This document shows, piece by piece, positions 10,401-21,200 of a stretch of DNA of 64,000 nucleotides. The stretch lies in assembly GCA_002118135.1 (NCBI GenBank), contig BDIU01000161.1, positions 124,001-188,000 on the forward strand, written 5' to 3'. Both the position numbers and the translations under genes were made by a program. The notes below the pieces were generated by a model that saw nothing but the letters and a program-made list of their open reading frames with translations, was not told where the DNA came from and did not search any database. The first letter of the stretch is position 1. Each line of letters starts with the position of its first letter. This stretch comes from Trebouxia sp. TZW2008. Its lineage: Eukaryota > Chlorophyta > Trebouxiophyceae > Trebouxiales > Trebouxiaceae.

Positions 10401-12791
10401 ATGCCACATGTCACCTACAGGCAAAACAACTGCATGCTCACATACATGCTACATGTTAGTCACAGGCGCCATCATTGCATGCTCATGCAGGTTGCAGTCT
10501 GCAATACCAGCTTGCAATGCCACACAATCAATCTCAGTGCAACTGATCTAAAGTTTGATGGGTTCACATGTCCATAGCCCTCCCAGCAAGCACTGACATG
10601 AGGGTTGCGTTGACATAATATGGTGAATACAAATGTCAAGAACTGATTTGAAGACCGAAGACTGCAAATGCAGCTGCATGTCTGCCCGTGTATGATGATC
10701 CTCCCCCCAAGCTCTGCCAGCAAACCCTGACATGAGGCTTGCCTTGGCGCAAGTTTGGTCACAATCAATGACCACAAAATAAGTGGTTTGCTGAGAGCCA
10801 ATGCAGCAGCATACCCGTTTTGTGCACCAGAGGGTCCAGTGCAATTTCAATGTAGCCGCCATTGGGTTGCACATCTGTGGGCTGGCGGACAAGGCACAGA
10901 GCCATGGAGGCAGCATGGCGAGATCTCACTGCAAAATTGAGGTCGCATGTGGTGCCATCCTCTGATACTGCAGCTGCTGCAGGCCCTGCATTGACAGCAA
11001 AGTTGAGGTCACATGCGGTGCCGCCGTCTGACACTGCAGCTACTGCATTGACAGCATGTGCGCGTGTGGGCTGGCGGACTAGGCACAAAGCCATTGAGGC
11101 AGCATGGCGAGACCTGACAGGTTGCGTGTGGTGCCATCTGCTGACAGTGCAGCTGCTGCAGGGCCTGCACTCACAATACATATTAGTGTCTGACAGCTAA
11201 AGCCGCATGATCATCCCACTGCTGATGGCTCTGCAAACACAATACAGTGCATCAAATGTCACGAGATGCAGCATATGGGATAGTGGTCTCAGGAGGCAAG
11301 AAGCCAAGCCAGCATGCAGGGCTACATTCACCTGGTCTTCAGGGGCTACGCACGCATGCAACAACCATCAATCATGACTGCAAGGCACAGTGCAGGGCAA
11401 AAATGAAAGCGTGCCTGACGGTGACTCCCATGGTCAGGAGCATGAGGAAGCCAAGTCATACATGCAAGGCATGGTGCAGGGTGGATTGAACCATTCCTAC
11501 GCCAGAGTCTGAGCTAACCTCAGCTAGACCGTAAAATTCAGCGTTACCGAACGGTTCATCACTGATTCATCCAAATCTTCTAAAAGAGCCCAAACAGATG
11601 GGGGCCTTTACTATTCAGAATGGTTGGAAATGTTTGATGTCATGCTGCTAGGGCATGGTGCAAACCTTGAGGCAGGGGCCAGCCAGGCTGCAAGCCAACA
11701 GGCATACTGAAATGGCGAGCGCCTGCAGGGGACATGTACTGCCCAGCAGATGCTCCATTGCTGCCTTCCCCAGGTATGAAGATCCTGAAGCCCAGTGTCA
11801 CAGGAGCAAGCTGCAGTTGCACCTTGAACTGCGTGCTGTATGTGGCGCCTTTGTTGGCTGACTTGAGCTTGATCCTCTGCGCTTTGCTGGAATGGGGGTC
11901 TTGCTCTGAACCAGGTACAGAGATCTTTGGCGGGGCTGGATGAAACCACTTTGCAGCTGATGCTCTATATGCACCCCTGCAAAGTCATTTTAATGCATCA
12001 GCTTTTGCTGCCCATTCAGAGATGCTATGTGCTGCTTTGTGAGCCATGTGCTGCTGAATCTTGTGCCACCTACAGTACTTCTCTTTAAATGGACACTTGA
12101 CGTAAGGACATTCTTGATGTAAGGACAATGCAAGTGGTAATCATGCACTGCATTCTGACTCAAAGACTCAACGCTCAATTATCATGCCCTTTTGTGATCT
12201 GTGGGCATTTTACATGTGCTGGGCAGCTGTGTAATGGCAAAGGAAGCAGTGACATACCAGCTGATATAAAGGTCTTTGCCTTTTGATGCTGTAGGGACAG
12301 TGACCTCTACTTTTGCCACATAACTGTCCTTGAGCCTCTCAACACTAGTTTGGACCTACAAGCGACACCACAACAGGTGTCGTACAGGTTTCAAGGGTTA
12401 GATTGTATGCTGTGTGGTCATGCTTTGTGAACAATCTTTGCTTGGCAATTGGGTATGCAGCAAATCCTGCAGCTGATACTTGTCTGTGAAGGGCACTCAG
12501 GCGTACCTGATGTCTTTGAGATGTCACAAAATTGTACATAGTGACATCAATCGCCTGTTCTTGGGCTCTGGCTGGAGAGACGGAGGAAGCAGCTGAAACT
12601 GAGGCCACTGTGAGTCTTGGCTGTGTTCTGAGGTTTAAGCCTCTCCTGACTGAAAGCAGAGCTGAATGTGTGGTTTCCAAGCTATGCCTTGCGAGCGGAT
12701 GCCTTGCAAGGAGTTGTCTCGAAAGGCCGTGCTGTTGGCAAGAACGGATGTGACGCTGGACCTGTGCCCAACTGCTGGCCTGCGACACCAT
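1403..12791 (-). CDS. ISA2: Isoamylase-2-like protein (catalytically dead GH13 debranching-enzyme subunit)
   Basis: Fourteen exons, in reading order: 12791-12507, 12355-12258, 11976-11666, 10967-10815, 10414-10304, 9640-9474, 8869-8715, 7708-7510, 7120-6907, 5752-5515, 4503-4346, 2850-2647, 2185-2027, 1557-1403. They sum to 2607 nt (868 aa) with every junction in phase. A basic, Ser-rich plastid transit peptide is followed by a beta-rich domain (LYISWGAYRASA), the isoamylase N-terminal domain (DLNFAVRSRHAASMALCL), the GH13 barrel and the C-terminal beta domain (FIAYSLHHP, WRQAIDTAEPAPLD). Landmarks follow plant ISA2: VLNCGHAVVRQ, FPHWGVWAERN, NVATRMAGSADLL. Key residues are missing: the R-x-D of region II is C-F-V (DGFCFVNAE), the acid/base Glu is Trp (KLIAWPAD), and the H-D of region IV is lost (TTASHTL). 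The product therefore probably acts as the regulatory partner of ISA1 in starch crystallisation. Introns are full of partial exon copies. The first ATG of the open frame is taken as start. Confidence 0.93.
2713..3690 (-). repeat. Tandem array of isoamylase exon 12 with its 3' splice site (1 intact + 4 decayed copies)
   Basis: The unit is about 205-211 bp. The exon-start junction recurs at 2850/2851, 3061/3062, 3270/3271, 3480/3481 and 3682/3683, each with a CAG- or TAG-like acceptor and the codons for G-E-H-G-Q-Q-G-T-L or a variant. Only the copy ending at 2850 runs on to the donor at 2647. The second copy has an in-frame stop soon after GTPLLP, the third and fourth are shifted out of frame and the fifth is more diverged. 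The copies lie in intron 11, upstream of the working exon in the sense of transcription. Confidence 0.9.
4622..4915 (-). repeat. Two decayed copies of isoamylase exon 11 with acceptor
   Basis: The working exon is 4503-4346. A second copy spans about 4622-4760 and a third, shorter one about 4826-4915. Each repeats the acceptor region and the segment coding M-A-G-S-A-D-L-L and PGSLATAR. Copy two departs from the exon just after S-H-T-L and has no donor; copy three ends earlier still. Both lie in intron 10. Confidence 0.85.
5830..6540 (-). repeat. Array of partial isoamylase exon 10 copies
   Basis: At least four extra copies of the first 90-110 bp of exon 10 (working exon 5752-5515) sit at roughly 5840-5935, 6025-6120, 6195-6290 and 6370-6470, with a fifth fragment at 6485-6540. 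Each starts at a CTGCAG-like acceptor and codes a variant of NILDNPPLAEDIAQDP. The nearest copy is in phase with the preceding exon and open to L-K-L-L-P-Y-Q but then loses homology with no usable donor. The unit is about 175-190 bp. Confidence 0.87.
6496..6643. repeat. 148-bp near-perfect inverted repeat (hairpin)
   Basis: The arms 6496-6540 and 6599-6643 are reverse complements over 45 nt with one mismatch. Pairing continues inward, imperfectly, through about 15-20 more bases on each side (cttgtatg against catacaag), leaving a short loop. The outer arm resembles the exon 10 repeat unit and the inner arm resembles the 3' end of exon 9, so the hairpin is built from exon-derived DNA inside intron 9 of the isoamylase gene. 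Confidence 0.85.
6545..7270 (-). repeat. Fragments of isoamylase exon 9 on both sides of the working exon
   Basis: The working exon is 7120-6907. Degenerate copies of its donor-side end (around the codons for T-L-V-Q) occur near 6545-6580, 6585-6600 and 6685-6720. A copy of its acceptor-side end (codons like F-x-L-T-S-E-G-T) lies at about 7195-7270. Similarity is by eye and weaker than for the exon 10 and 12 arrays. Confidence 0.65.
7773..7915 (-). repeat. Partial copy of isoamylase exon 8 with acceptor
   Basis: The working exon is 7708-7510. A second copy about 155 bp upstream in the gene repeats the acceptor and the codons for QLGATAVVLTAVMARADG, then shifts frame (WAPQGRPP instead of GVGPTGQ) and loses the rest of the exon. 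Nucleotide identity is high over about 100 bp, so the duplication looks recent. Confidence 0.85.
9295..9840 (-). repeat. Two flanking partial copies of isoamylase exon 6
   Basis: The working exon is 9640-9474. A copy at about 9392-9298 holds only its donor-side part (MPINNPKLTLSRLSFLLDD) and has its own CTACAG acceptor and GTCAGG donor. A copy at about 9806-9683 holds only its acceptor-side part (GQVMMDPYWPLIQEATVPDD). One side each of the exon is thus duplicated on either flank. Confidence 0.8.
10990..11180 (-). repeat. Partial copies of isoamylase exon 4
   Basis: The working exon is 10967-10815. The stretch 10990-11060 repeats the acceptor and the codons for DLNFAV. The stretch 11060-11165 repeats SRHAASMALCLVRQPT with a further acceptor-like segment. 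A smaller copy of the exon 5 acceptor region lies at about 10431-10470. Confidence 0.75.
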
Positions 12792-13482
12792 CGCCAGCGC
12801 GAATCAGACACGTCTTGGCTTGCTCGATTCGGCAGAAGGATATATACAGGCGCGCCATGCACCGTCACCGTCGCGACTGCGTGACCGTTTTTCAACTAGC
12901 TAGACAGATCAACGATGGAACGCTGATCCTGTGCAGGTTTGACAACGACGGCCTACGGACCTGTTGGCCAGCAGTTTCTGAACACAGCATTGCTGAAGAC
13001 CGGCCCGAGAAAGCAGGCTCAGGACTACCTCGGCACACAGCGGTGCTCACAGACGAGGTACTTGTTGCAAGATTCAGGCCGCAGTGTCGAGCACGACGGC
13101 TGAAGCCATCCGATCAAAAGCGCTCATGACACAGCTGCCAGCTTCGGACTGCAACCTAGCCAGCGCGATCTACACACGGTGCCATTTTCCGCAACCTTGC
13201 GGGTCGCATGGCACTGAATCAGGAAGGCATTTGACTGATGACTAATATAGACTTAGCTGCAGTGGCAGTTTTGTCTCTGAGCTCACTGCAGGCGGCATAC
13301 AGATTGTGCCGCTGCGGCAGCCAGTCAGGCGTGTCGTCGCACCAAGGCTGCTGCAAGGGAGTTGAGACAGTGTTGCAGAAGCAACGCCATTCTGTGCGGA
13401 CCACCTGGAAACAGCTGATCAGTGTAGCTTTCGGCTTGCGTGTTTGACAACTGCGTGTCGTGTTCGATGCCGATGGCCTCAG
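12792..13482. promoter_or_regulatory. Divergent promoter region between ISA2-like and PP7
   Basis: About 690 bp separate the proposed isoamylase start and the first plausible PP7 exon. The 5' UTRs, the promoters and probably the missing first exon of PP7 lie here. I could not identify a TATA box or other element with confidence. Confidence 0.45.
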
Positions 13483-16400
13483 CTTTGCCTGGCAACACTT
13501 CTGTTCAGCAAATCGTCTTCCCTCCGGCCCAGGTATTAGCGAATGACGCAAAAGCTACAGTACAGTCTCACCTGCCACGTTCAGATCAGTCCAAACCATT
13601 TGCCTCTGCTGCCTTATAGTTTAGCTCAGGGTGGGTGCTCAAAGTCACGAGGACTTTGCTAGCTGCCTCTCAGGAAGGAGCGAAAGCAACAGAGCAAGCT
13701 TTGCCCTCTACTGTGGCACAGCAGATTTTAGAGGCTTTGCATGCCCTGCTCAAGCATGAGCCCACTGTTGTGGATGTGAGCGACAAGCACAATTCAGCAT
13801 CATTGCTTGAAAATGTGCATGCACAAATATACTGAGGTGTTCAGGTGGCACCAGCAACAGAGGAAATTCCCGTTTTTGTTGTTGGCGACACACATGGACA
13901 GCTTCATGACGTCTGCTTCATGTAAGTATTCCTCAGGTTTCTCTCACTTCAACCCCCCTGACATTGGGAAGCAACCTCAGTCGCCATGGCTGATGGTGAT
14001 GCGTAATCCATAGTGCTGCTGACATCTGACTTTTGATCTTCAGGCTACAAAAGGTTGGGCAACCTTCTGAGCAGCAGATGTTTGTGTTCAATGGTAAAAT
14101 GTTTTTGCAGATTCATGCCAAAGCCCAATGTCTCTGACACACTTGGAACTGACTGCATCATGCATTGCAGGGGATTTTGTTGACAGAGGTGCTTGGGGCT
14201 TGGAGGTGCTGATATTGCTTGCCTGTTGGAAATTAGCGTATCCTAAGGAGGTCATGATTCTGCGTGGCAACCATGAATGTACCACATGCACTCACATGTA
14301 CGGCTTCAGAACAGAGGTTCTCGCCAAATATGGTCCCAAGAATTTCAAGGTATTCGGACATTGCCATTGCCCTAGAAGTTGCGCTGCTATCTCCTTACGT
14401 GCATCGTCAGCAATCAGCACACTGCAAAGCTTGGAATGCCTGGGGCAACCAGATGCATGACAGGAAAGCTGTTTTGCAAAAAATGCATGCAAGGGAAGCC
14501 AATATGTTTTATGCAGGATGTCTTCAGAACTTGCAAGAAGGTCTTTGCTGCTCTTCCACTGGCTGCTGTCATTGGTGGACAGGCTCTGGTCCTTCATGGA
14601 GGTGTGTTTTCATTTGTCAGCTTGTCGATACAGAATGTATACACCTCAAGTCATGCAGATGAGGAGGCCAGCATGCTGTCTCTATATGGGCATAGGACAT
14701 CGATAGTCGCCATCCTGATTGTGTTTTCATCAGCAATATCTGTAGTGAGTGTTGACCGTGTGCCGCAGGCTTGTTCCGCAAGCCTACAGAGACCATTCAT
14801 AAGCGAAAGAAACGAAGGAAGACTCTGCCAGGTCTGCTTTGCTTCTGGGCATTCACACTGCCCCTGCACCAGATACACCTTAGCTGTCATCATCTTTGCA
14901 ATTTGAGCAGAACAGCATTGAAACTAGGTGCTTTTCAATCAAACTTCACCAGCATCTGCATAAGCTCATGTCAACTGGATTGCCGTCTGTCCTTATGCCA
15001 TGGCATGTTTGCATATGCATACAGTGTGGGTGTCAGAGTTGATGCTGGCTGACATGTGACGCTGCAGTCATGCTGCAGGCGGTGCTGTAGAGATTGGGTC
15101 CTTACAAGACCTCAGAGCAGCTGGCAAAGGCGGTTTGGACCCTAATGGTGAACTCCTCATCTATCTTCATTGTCACTGCTGGCTTTTATATGCACCCAGC
15201 AACAAATCTTGGCCAAGTCTGCATGCATGACAGCTTGTGAAGGAAGAAAAAGACTTGATAGCTTGCGCTTGCAAGCAACTTCTACATGATGCACGTGATT
15301 GCAGCATCTTTCAATGCATGCTGAAGTCAACAAACACCAGCAAAAACTGACCACAGCAACTGCCCGTGCAGGAACTGGCAGATCAATCATTGCAACAGAT
15401 GTGCTGTGGTCAGATCCTGCTGCTCAGCCTGGCTTAGTCCTGAATGATGCTCGGGGAGTGGGGTTGTTGTTCGGGCCAGATGTCACACAGGTCTGCCTCA
15501 TCATTCTCTGCACCATGCAAGCCGGTCAAGGTTCACATGCTGAATGGGTGTCCGTTGACGGCACAAAACGATGCACTTGCCGCAATGTCATGCAAGAAAA
15601 GGGTTCTACAGCTGTTTCTGAAGCAGCATGAACATTTGCTAGCTTGCATTACCACCCCCACATCAAAACAACATGTATTGCAAGGAGCTTGCTGCATTGC
15701 AGTGTCCAGGCGAGCTTGAACTTGTGTGTGGGTTGCAATAATGTTGATTTGTGTTGCAGGCATTTCTGGAAGCAAACAAGCTGAAGCTGATCATCAGGTC
15801 TCATGAGGGCCCAGATGCACGCTGGAAGCGAGAGGGTATGCAGGACATGAACAAAGGCCACTCACTGGACCATGACACCCCAGGTCAGTTTTGTCGTCAA
15901 CACTTCTCCTGCAGCACATATGCAAAGGTCCAGAACAGCAGTTGTCACAATTCCTTTCACGCTCACTCACCTGGAAATGGCAATGCAGTGCGCATGAATG
16001 GAAGCTGGTGTACCTGCTGCCTGCCTGTTGTCTACATTGCAACTGCACATGCTGCTCTCACAGAGTGCTTTGTATCAGACGCCCTATTGTGCATGAGAGC
16101 TCAAAGCCAAAGCACACTATGCCTGAGGCAACTGTGCATTGCATGCAGAGGGCAAGCTGATGACAGTGTTCAGTGCACCAGACTACCCGCAGTTTCAGCC
16201 CAGCAGTGAAGACCGCTTCAACAACTTAGGGGCTGTGGCTGTTTTGAGAGGCAGCCATGACAACTTTGCCACACCTGAGATGGTTGAGTTTCCTGCTGCT
16301 CCTAGGCCTGAGGTAGCCGACCATCCCTTTGGCATGCAGCAACTCAAGCTCATCAGTGTTCAGCTGCTGCACAATTCGCTGTCACTGATGCAAGGCTGTG

Positions 16401-17533
16401 AGCATGCACGCATAGCATGAACTATGTTCCCCGAGATGCTCTGCGCACAATTCTTCTCCTGTTGAACTCCTGAACAGCATCTGATTTGATGCAAACAGAG
16501 GTGCTTTGGACGATTCTCCATGAATCACGTGCACACCTGCTCTATATGATGCCTACAACTGGTAGCTTGTTGATATAGACTAGTTGAAGGTTGCCCAGCA
16601 GCCACTGCTGTGGTGCTGATAGCCCTTGTCCAATGTCTTGGCACCTTTGAGAGTTCTAGCAATCACTGCTGGTGTGTGCAGGCTCAGGCCTACTATGAGT
16701 ATGAGGATGTGCCGGACTCAGATGAGGAGATGTCCATTGGTCACGGCAGCCCAAGTGACATCAGCGCAGGCAGCAGCCAAGCTGGCTCTGATGTGGATGA
16801 AGCTGTCAGCAGCAATCATGGCATACATGAAGAAGCCAGCAGTGTTCCTGCCCTGGACGCTGTAAAGCAAGGGCTGGGCATGCTGAGTGCTCAGGCAGAC
16901 ATCTCAGCCAGAGCAGCAAGCCCTCATGCTGTCAATGGGAGTCATGTCAATACAGACCTGGGTCTGTCGCATGGGCAGCCCGGGGTGTCTCATACAGCTG
17001 AAAGACAGAGCGGCGCAAGTGAGCCTGTTGATGCGTCAAGTTCCAGGGCTTTAGAACATACAGATCACCTTGCAAGCAGTGCAGAGCAGTCAGCTGCTGA
17101 AGCTCGCAATCAGGTGGCAGAAACAGAGACAGCGTCTGTCAACGGCAAAGCATCGAATGCAAAAGAGGATGCTCTGCAGCAAGAGGACAATTCTCAGTCA
17201 GTTGCTGTGCTGCCTGCTGAGCAAAAGGGTGCTGCAGATTACAGCCTGATTGCACAGGGGAAAGCAGCCACAGCATTTGACCAAGATGTTGCCAATCAGG
17301 CAGAGGCTGCAGATGTGCGTGCTGGCATTGTAGCAGATGATGGTGAGAAAGCAGATCCTGAGATGCATGCAGCACAGAATAATCAAAAAATTGCAAGCAC
17401 CATCATTGGCAATTTGGCTGACAAGCCATCCTCTGATGTTCAAACTGTGAGCACGGGTCAACATGCAAATGGCAGCAATGTGGCAGCTCAGAACCCCCGC
17501 AAAGTACAGTCACGGCCTGTTCCTTGGCGATAA
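13483..17533 (+). CDS. PP7: Serine/threonine protein phosphatase 7 (PP7)
   Basis: Supported exons: 13630-13775, 13845-13921, 14044-14093, 14171-14349, 14517-14601, 14769-14831, 15079-15147, 15399-15490, 15760-15883, 16149-16312, 16682-17533, all in phase, giving 632 aa. A further 5' exon at about 13483-13532 (FAWQHFCSANRLPSGP) fits in phase, but no start codon was found. The PPP metal-binding motifs are present: GDTHGQ, GDFVDRG, RGNHE and the later histidines in HGG and RSHEGPDA. GAWGLEVLILLACW, HKRKKRRKTLP, DVLWSDP, LIIRSHEGPDA and VFSAPDYPQFQ mark plant-type PP7 rather than PP5, including its insert between HGG and DVLWSDP. PP7 is a nuclear phosphatase linked in plants to light and heat signalling. 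The last exon adds about 270 residues of Ala/Ser/Gln-rich low-complexity sequence after DVPDSDEEM, far longer than plant PP7 tails. Confidence 0.92.
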
Positions 17534-18234
17534 TTGCTGAAACATGGAAAATGCTATTGCAGTGAATCAACTGTTACAACTGTACAGTACACTAAAACTG
17601 TCTGAGATTGCATTCCAGGTAATCGAGTGTTTGCTGCTTCAGCCTGTTTAGCCAGCATGCCAGCTTGCTGTTGCATTGTTTTGTGCATGCGCTTGACTTT
17701 TCACATTGTCCAAGCATGGCAAGACATCCTGCCATGCTTGGCAGGATGTTCTGCACTGTGTGCAGGAGTTTCTGGACTCCGATGTCTTGAGCATAGCCAA
17801 TTTGATGTGTTGAAGCGTGACTCTGTTTGCAAGTATAAGTGGTGTGTTGCATGTTACGCTCCAAACTTTGCAACACTCAAATTGGCCTTGAATAAATCAT
17901 AGCTGCAAACGAATTTGTTTACATAGTCAACAGTACTGTCTGTAAGTCCTGTCTGCTTTTGCTGCCTCAAGCACTTGTACACTAAGCAACCCAATGCACT
18001 TTTCAACGGCAGAGCAGACATCCTTCAATTTGTCAAAGGCAATAACGCAACAGTCCATCCTGCAAGATACCTATCTTTTGTGACAAGACTGCGGCATTAC
18101 TACACATCATGCAGTTCCCAACAGCTGCTGTTCCAAGGCAACTAGAGTAGTTCCAACCAAACTTGTCAAACAATAGCAAAAGCCATACATGCTAGCCAAA
18201 TGCTCCTGAAGAGCTGCATGATAGGTCAATCACT
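17534..18234. other. Convergent 3' region of PP7 and the repeat protein
   Basis: No gene is seen. A TGTAA motif, the usual chlorophyte polyadenylation signal, lies at 17941-17945 in PP7 orientation. A perfect 11-bp hairpin is described separately. Confidence 0.5.
17724..17749. repeat. Short perfect hairpin in PP7 3' region
   Basis: Arms acatcctgcca (17724-17734) and tggcaggatgt (17739-17749) pair perfectly around a 4-nt loop. It lies about 200 bp past the PP7 stop. Function is unknown. Confidence 0.7.
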
Positions 18235-21200
18235 CTACTTGGTGTGTGTGCCAACTTGGCTACCAGGCTTGATTGCATCAGTGGCCTTCTGAGTGTAGCT
18301 CCTGTCATCCACTGAACCACCAGTAGCATCATACTCACTGCCCTTGGCGTTCCTGCCAGTGTTGCCACTGCCAAAGTCAGAGGCCCTGTTGGCAGCGCCC
18401 TCATTGCCAGACCTGTTGACATTGTGGGTGTCACCAACAGCGGAGACAGTGTCCCCTGATGAGCCCTGACCGTAGCCAGTGCTGCCTCCTGCGGCTGTGC
18501 GGCCACCTGTGTACTCTCCTCCACCACCAGCTGATGAGCCCTGACCGTAGCCAGTGCTGCCTCCTGCGGCTGTGCGGCCACCTGTGTACTCTCCTCCACC
18601 ACCAGCTGATCCTGCATGTTGCCAACTCAGGTCAAGCAGGTGCCAACAGAAAACTGACGAAGAAGATGAAGAAGAATCCAGGATCACACAAAATTACAGC
18701 AACTGCTGGGGCTTGAGGCATACTTCACGCCTTGGTCAGATTCCATTTTGGCCTAAAGTCACAAGTTGTGGGATGCAAATGACAGCAAATACATGTACAT
18801 AGCCATGGTACACGCACGGCAGCAGTGCATGCATGTGGTGTGTGGAAGCAACTCTCATTGTACGACTCGTGCTGCTGACAGGAAAGCAAATGAAAGGTGC
18901 ACATGCTGAACATGATCTTGCATGTTGCACATACAAACTGGCAAAAGCACAACTTCCTATGACACATTGAGCAACCAGCAACAAACCCATTTTTGCTATC
19001 CATAATCCATTCAGTATGCAGACCTTGACCTACTCACCTGAGCTGTAGTCCTGGCCGCCAGAGCCATGTCCAGTGTTGCTGCCGCTGCCAGTGCCGTAGC
19101 CACTGCCGCCGTGGGTCTCTCTGTGTGCCTCAGTGCCGGGTACGTGGCTGGCAACACCGCTGCCAGTGCCTGTACCGCTGCCATAGCCTGACCCAGTGCC
19201 ACTGCCGTAATTGCTGCCACCATGGGTCCCCCTGTGTGCCTCAGTGCCTGGGACATGGCTGGCAACACCACCGCCAGTACCAGTGCCTGTGCCGTATCCT
19301 GAACCAGTGCCAGTGCCGCTGCTGTAGCCACTGCCAGTTGAGCCATAGCCAGCACCAGTTGATCCAGTGCCAGTTCCAGTGCCAGATGAACCGTAGCCTG
19401 AGCCTGTCTCCTTGGAGAGCTTGTTCTCCTCAGTGCCTGGAATGTAGCTCTTCAAAGTGGCTGCAACGCCGCCTGTGCCTGTGCCGCTGCCAGTGTTGCT
19501 GCCTGAGCCTGTGTAGTCGCTGCCTGATCCAGTGCTGTAGCCTGAGCCAGTACCCTTGGAAGCCTGGTTCTCAGCAGTGCCCGGAATGTAGCTCTTCAGG
19601 TTGGCTGCAGTTGAGCTCTCTGTGCCAGTACCAGTACCAGTGCCTGGGTAGCCTGAGCCAGTGCCTGTGTAGCCTGAGCCAGTGCCTGTGCTGTGGCTGG
19701 TCACGCCACCCAGAATGGGAGTGCTGGACAGGTTATCATTGGTGACAACAGAGTGGGGACCTCCAGGACCGGTGGCAGTGGGGCTGATGAAAGCACCAGC
19801 GGGGTTGTGGGTGTAGCCTGGGGTGTGGCCATAGCCAGTAGTTGAGCCGTAGCCTGTACCAGTTGTGCCTGAGCTGCCGTAGCCTGCACCTGTCTCCTTG
19901 GACAGCTTGTGCTCGTCAGTGCCTGGGATGTGGCTCTTGACGTTAGCTGCTGTTGCGCTCTCTGTGCCTGTGTGACCTGTGGCGGTGTGGCCTGAACCAC
20001 CAGTGCCTGTGCCCTTGGACAGCTTGTTCTCTTCAGTGCCTGGAATGTAGCTCTTGGCCTTAGCTACAGTTGAGCTCTCACTGCCAGTGCCTGTGCCAAC
20101 ACCGCTGCCAGTGCCAGTGGTTGAGTCATGGGTGCCATGGTGGCCGTGACCTGATGTCAAGCCAGCACCTGTTGCGCCTGCTGCTGCGCCTGTGGCAGCA
20201 CCTGTGCCAGTGCCATGGGTGGCCTTGTGCTCAGAGGTCCCTGGCACCTTGCTCTTGGCCTTGGCTGCTGCAACGCTCTCAGAGTCTCTGTCATTGTAGC
20301 CTGAGCCAGTGACACCTGTGGAGCTGCCAGTAGGTCTGGCACCAGAGCCAATACCTACAGCAGTAAATGTAGTGATTAAAGGGAGAAACCAAGAAGGAAT
20401 GGAAGCATGAATGGAGAACTGCATGCATACAGCATGCAAAGGACAGAGTTAGCAGCAGGATGGAGACGTGTTCTTGAGCCATCAAAGCAGATGCAAAGCA
20501 TGTGACAGTGAAGCCAACAGCAGCAGCAACAACACATGCAGACGGCAGGATGTACCATGATGTGAACAAGCATCAATGACTTGAAACTGAGCAAGTGACA
20601 CCCTTAGGCCAAGCAGCTATCTCAGTACTGATGAATGATTGACAATGTGTCATCCAGGGACAATGCAGCTGAGATGTCAGCAAAATGAGTGCAATGGCGC
20701 TGCACACACTAGCATTGCGACACCACTGCAAGCCTCACCTGCCGTGTCACCACCCTCAACGTTTGTGGCACCTGTGGGCAGCCTATCTGTTGAAGAAGCA
20801 CCAGTTGCGGCCGTGCCAGCTCCTGCAACGGCACTGAATGTATCGACGCACTGTTGAGGCCAAAAGAAGCGAGGAAAAAGCGTCGAGCAACGGGTGCCTA
20901 AGTGACAGCCGAGTGCATATGGCTTTACTTACCAGTGGCAGCACCGGCAGTGGTACCAGTTCCAGTTCCGGTCACGCCGGTACCCTTGCTGTAGTCGCTT
21001 GCGGTGCCTGCAAAGGCGTTGAACCGTGAACGCGGCTGTATATTGCCAACGCATACAACCTCCGAGCTGAAGGTGGGATCAGCTGACAGAATATACATAC
21101 AATGCATACATAATGACACAGACACTCATGTGTGTGGCCTGACCTGCAGCTGTGCTGTCATGAGTTCCGGTGGTGCCGTGTGTGTGACCCTCCTGTACAC

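Noticed and set aside
12668..13129. 153-codon open frame on +
   Set aside because: It runs antisense through the isoamylase transit-peptide exon and shows no recognisable protein; high GC and low stop density explain it.
13467..13532. ATG at 13467 as the PP7 start
   Set aside because: The frame (MPMASALPGN) ends in phase 0 at the donor 13532, but the next exon needs phase 1 input, so it cannot join in frame.
13815..13844. 30-nt intron in PP7
   Set aside because: A 69-nt intron 13776-13844 with a good gtgagc donor gives a better match (EPTVVDVAPATEE) and a normal length.
19125..19745. 206-codon Cys/Gln-rich open frame on +
   Set aside because: It is the antisense shadow of the Gly/Thr/Ser repeat exon, whose codons read as C, Q and S on the other strand.
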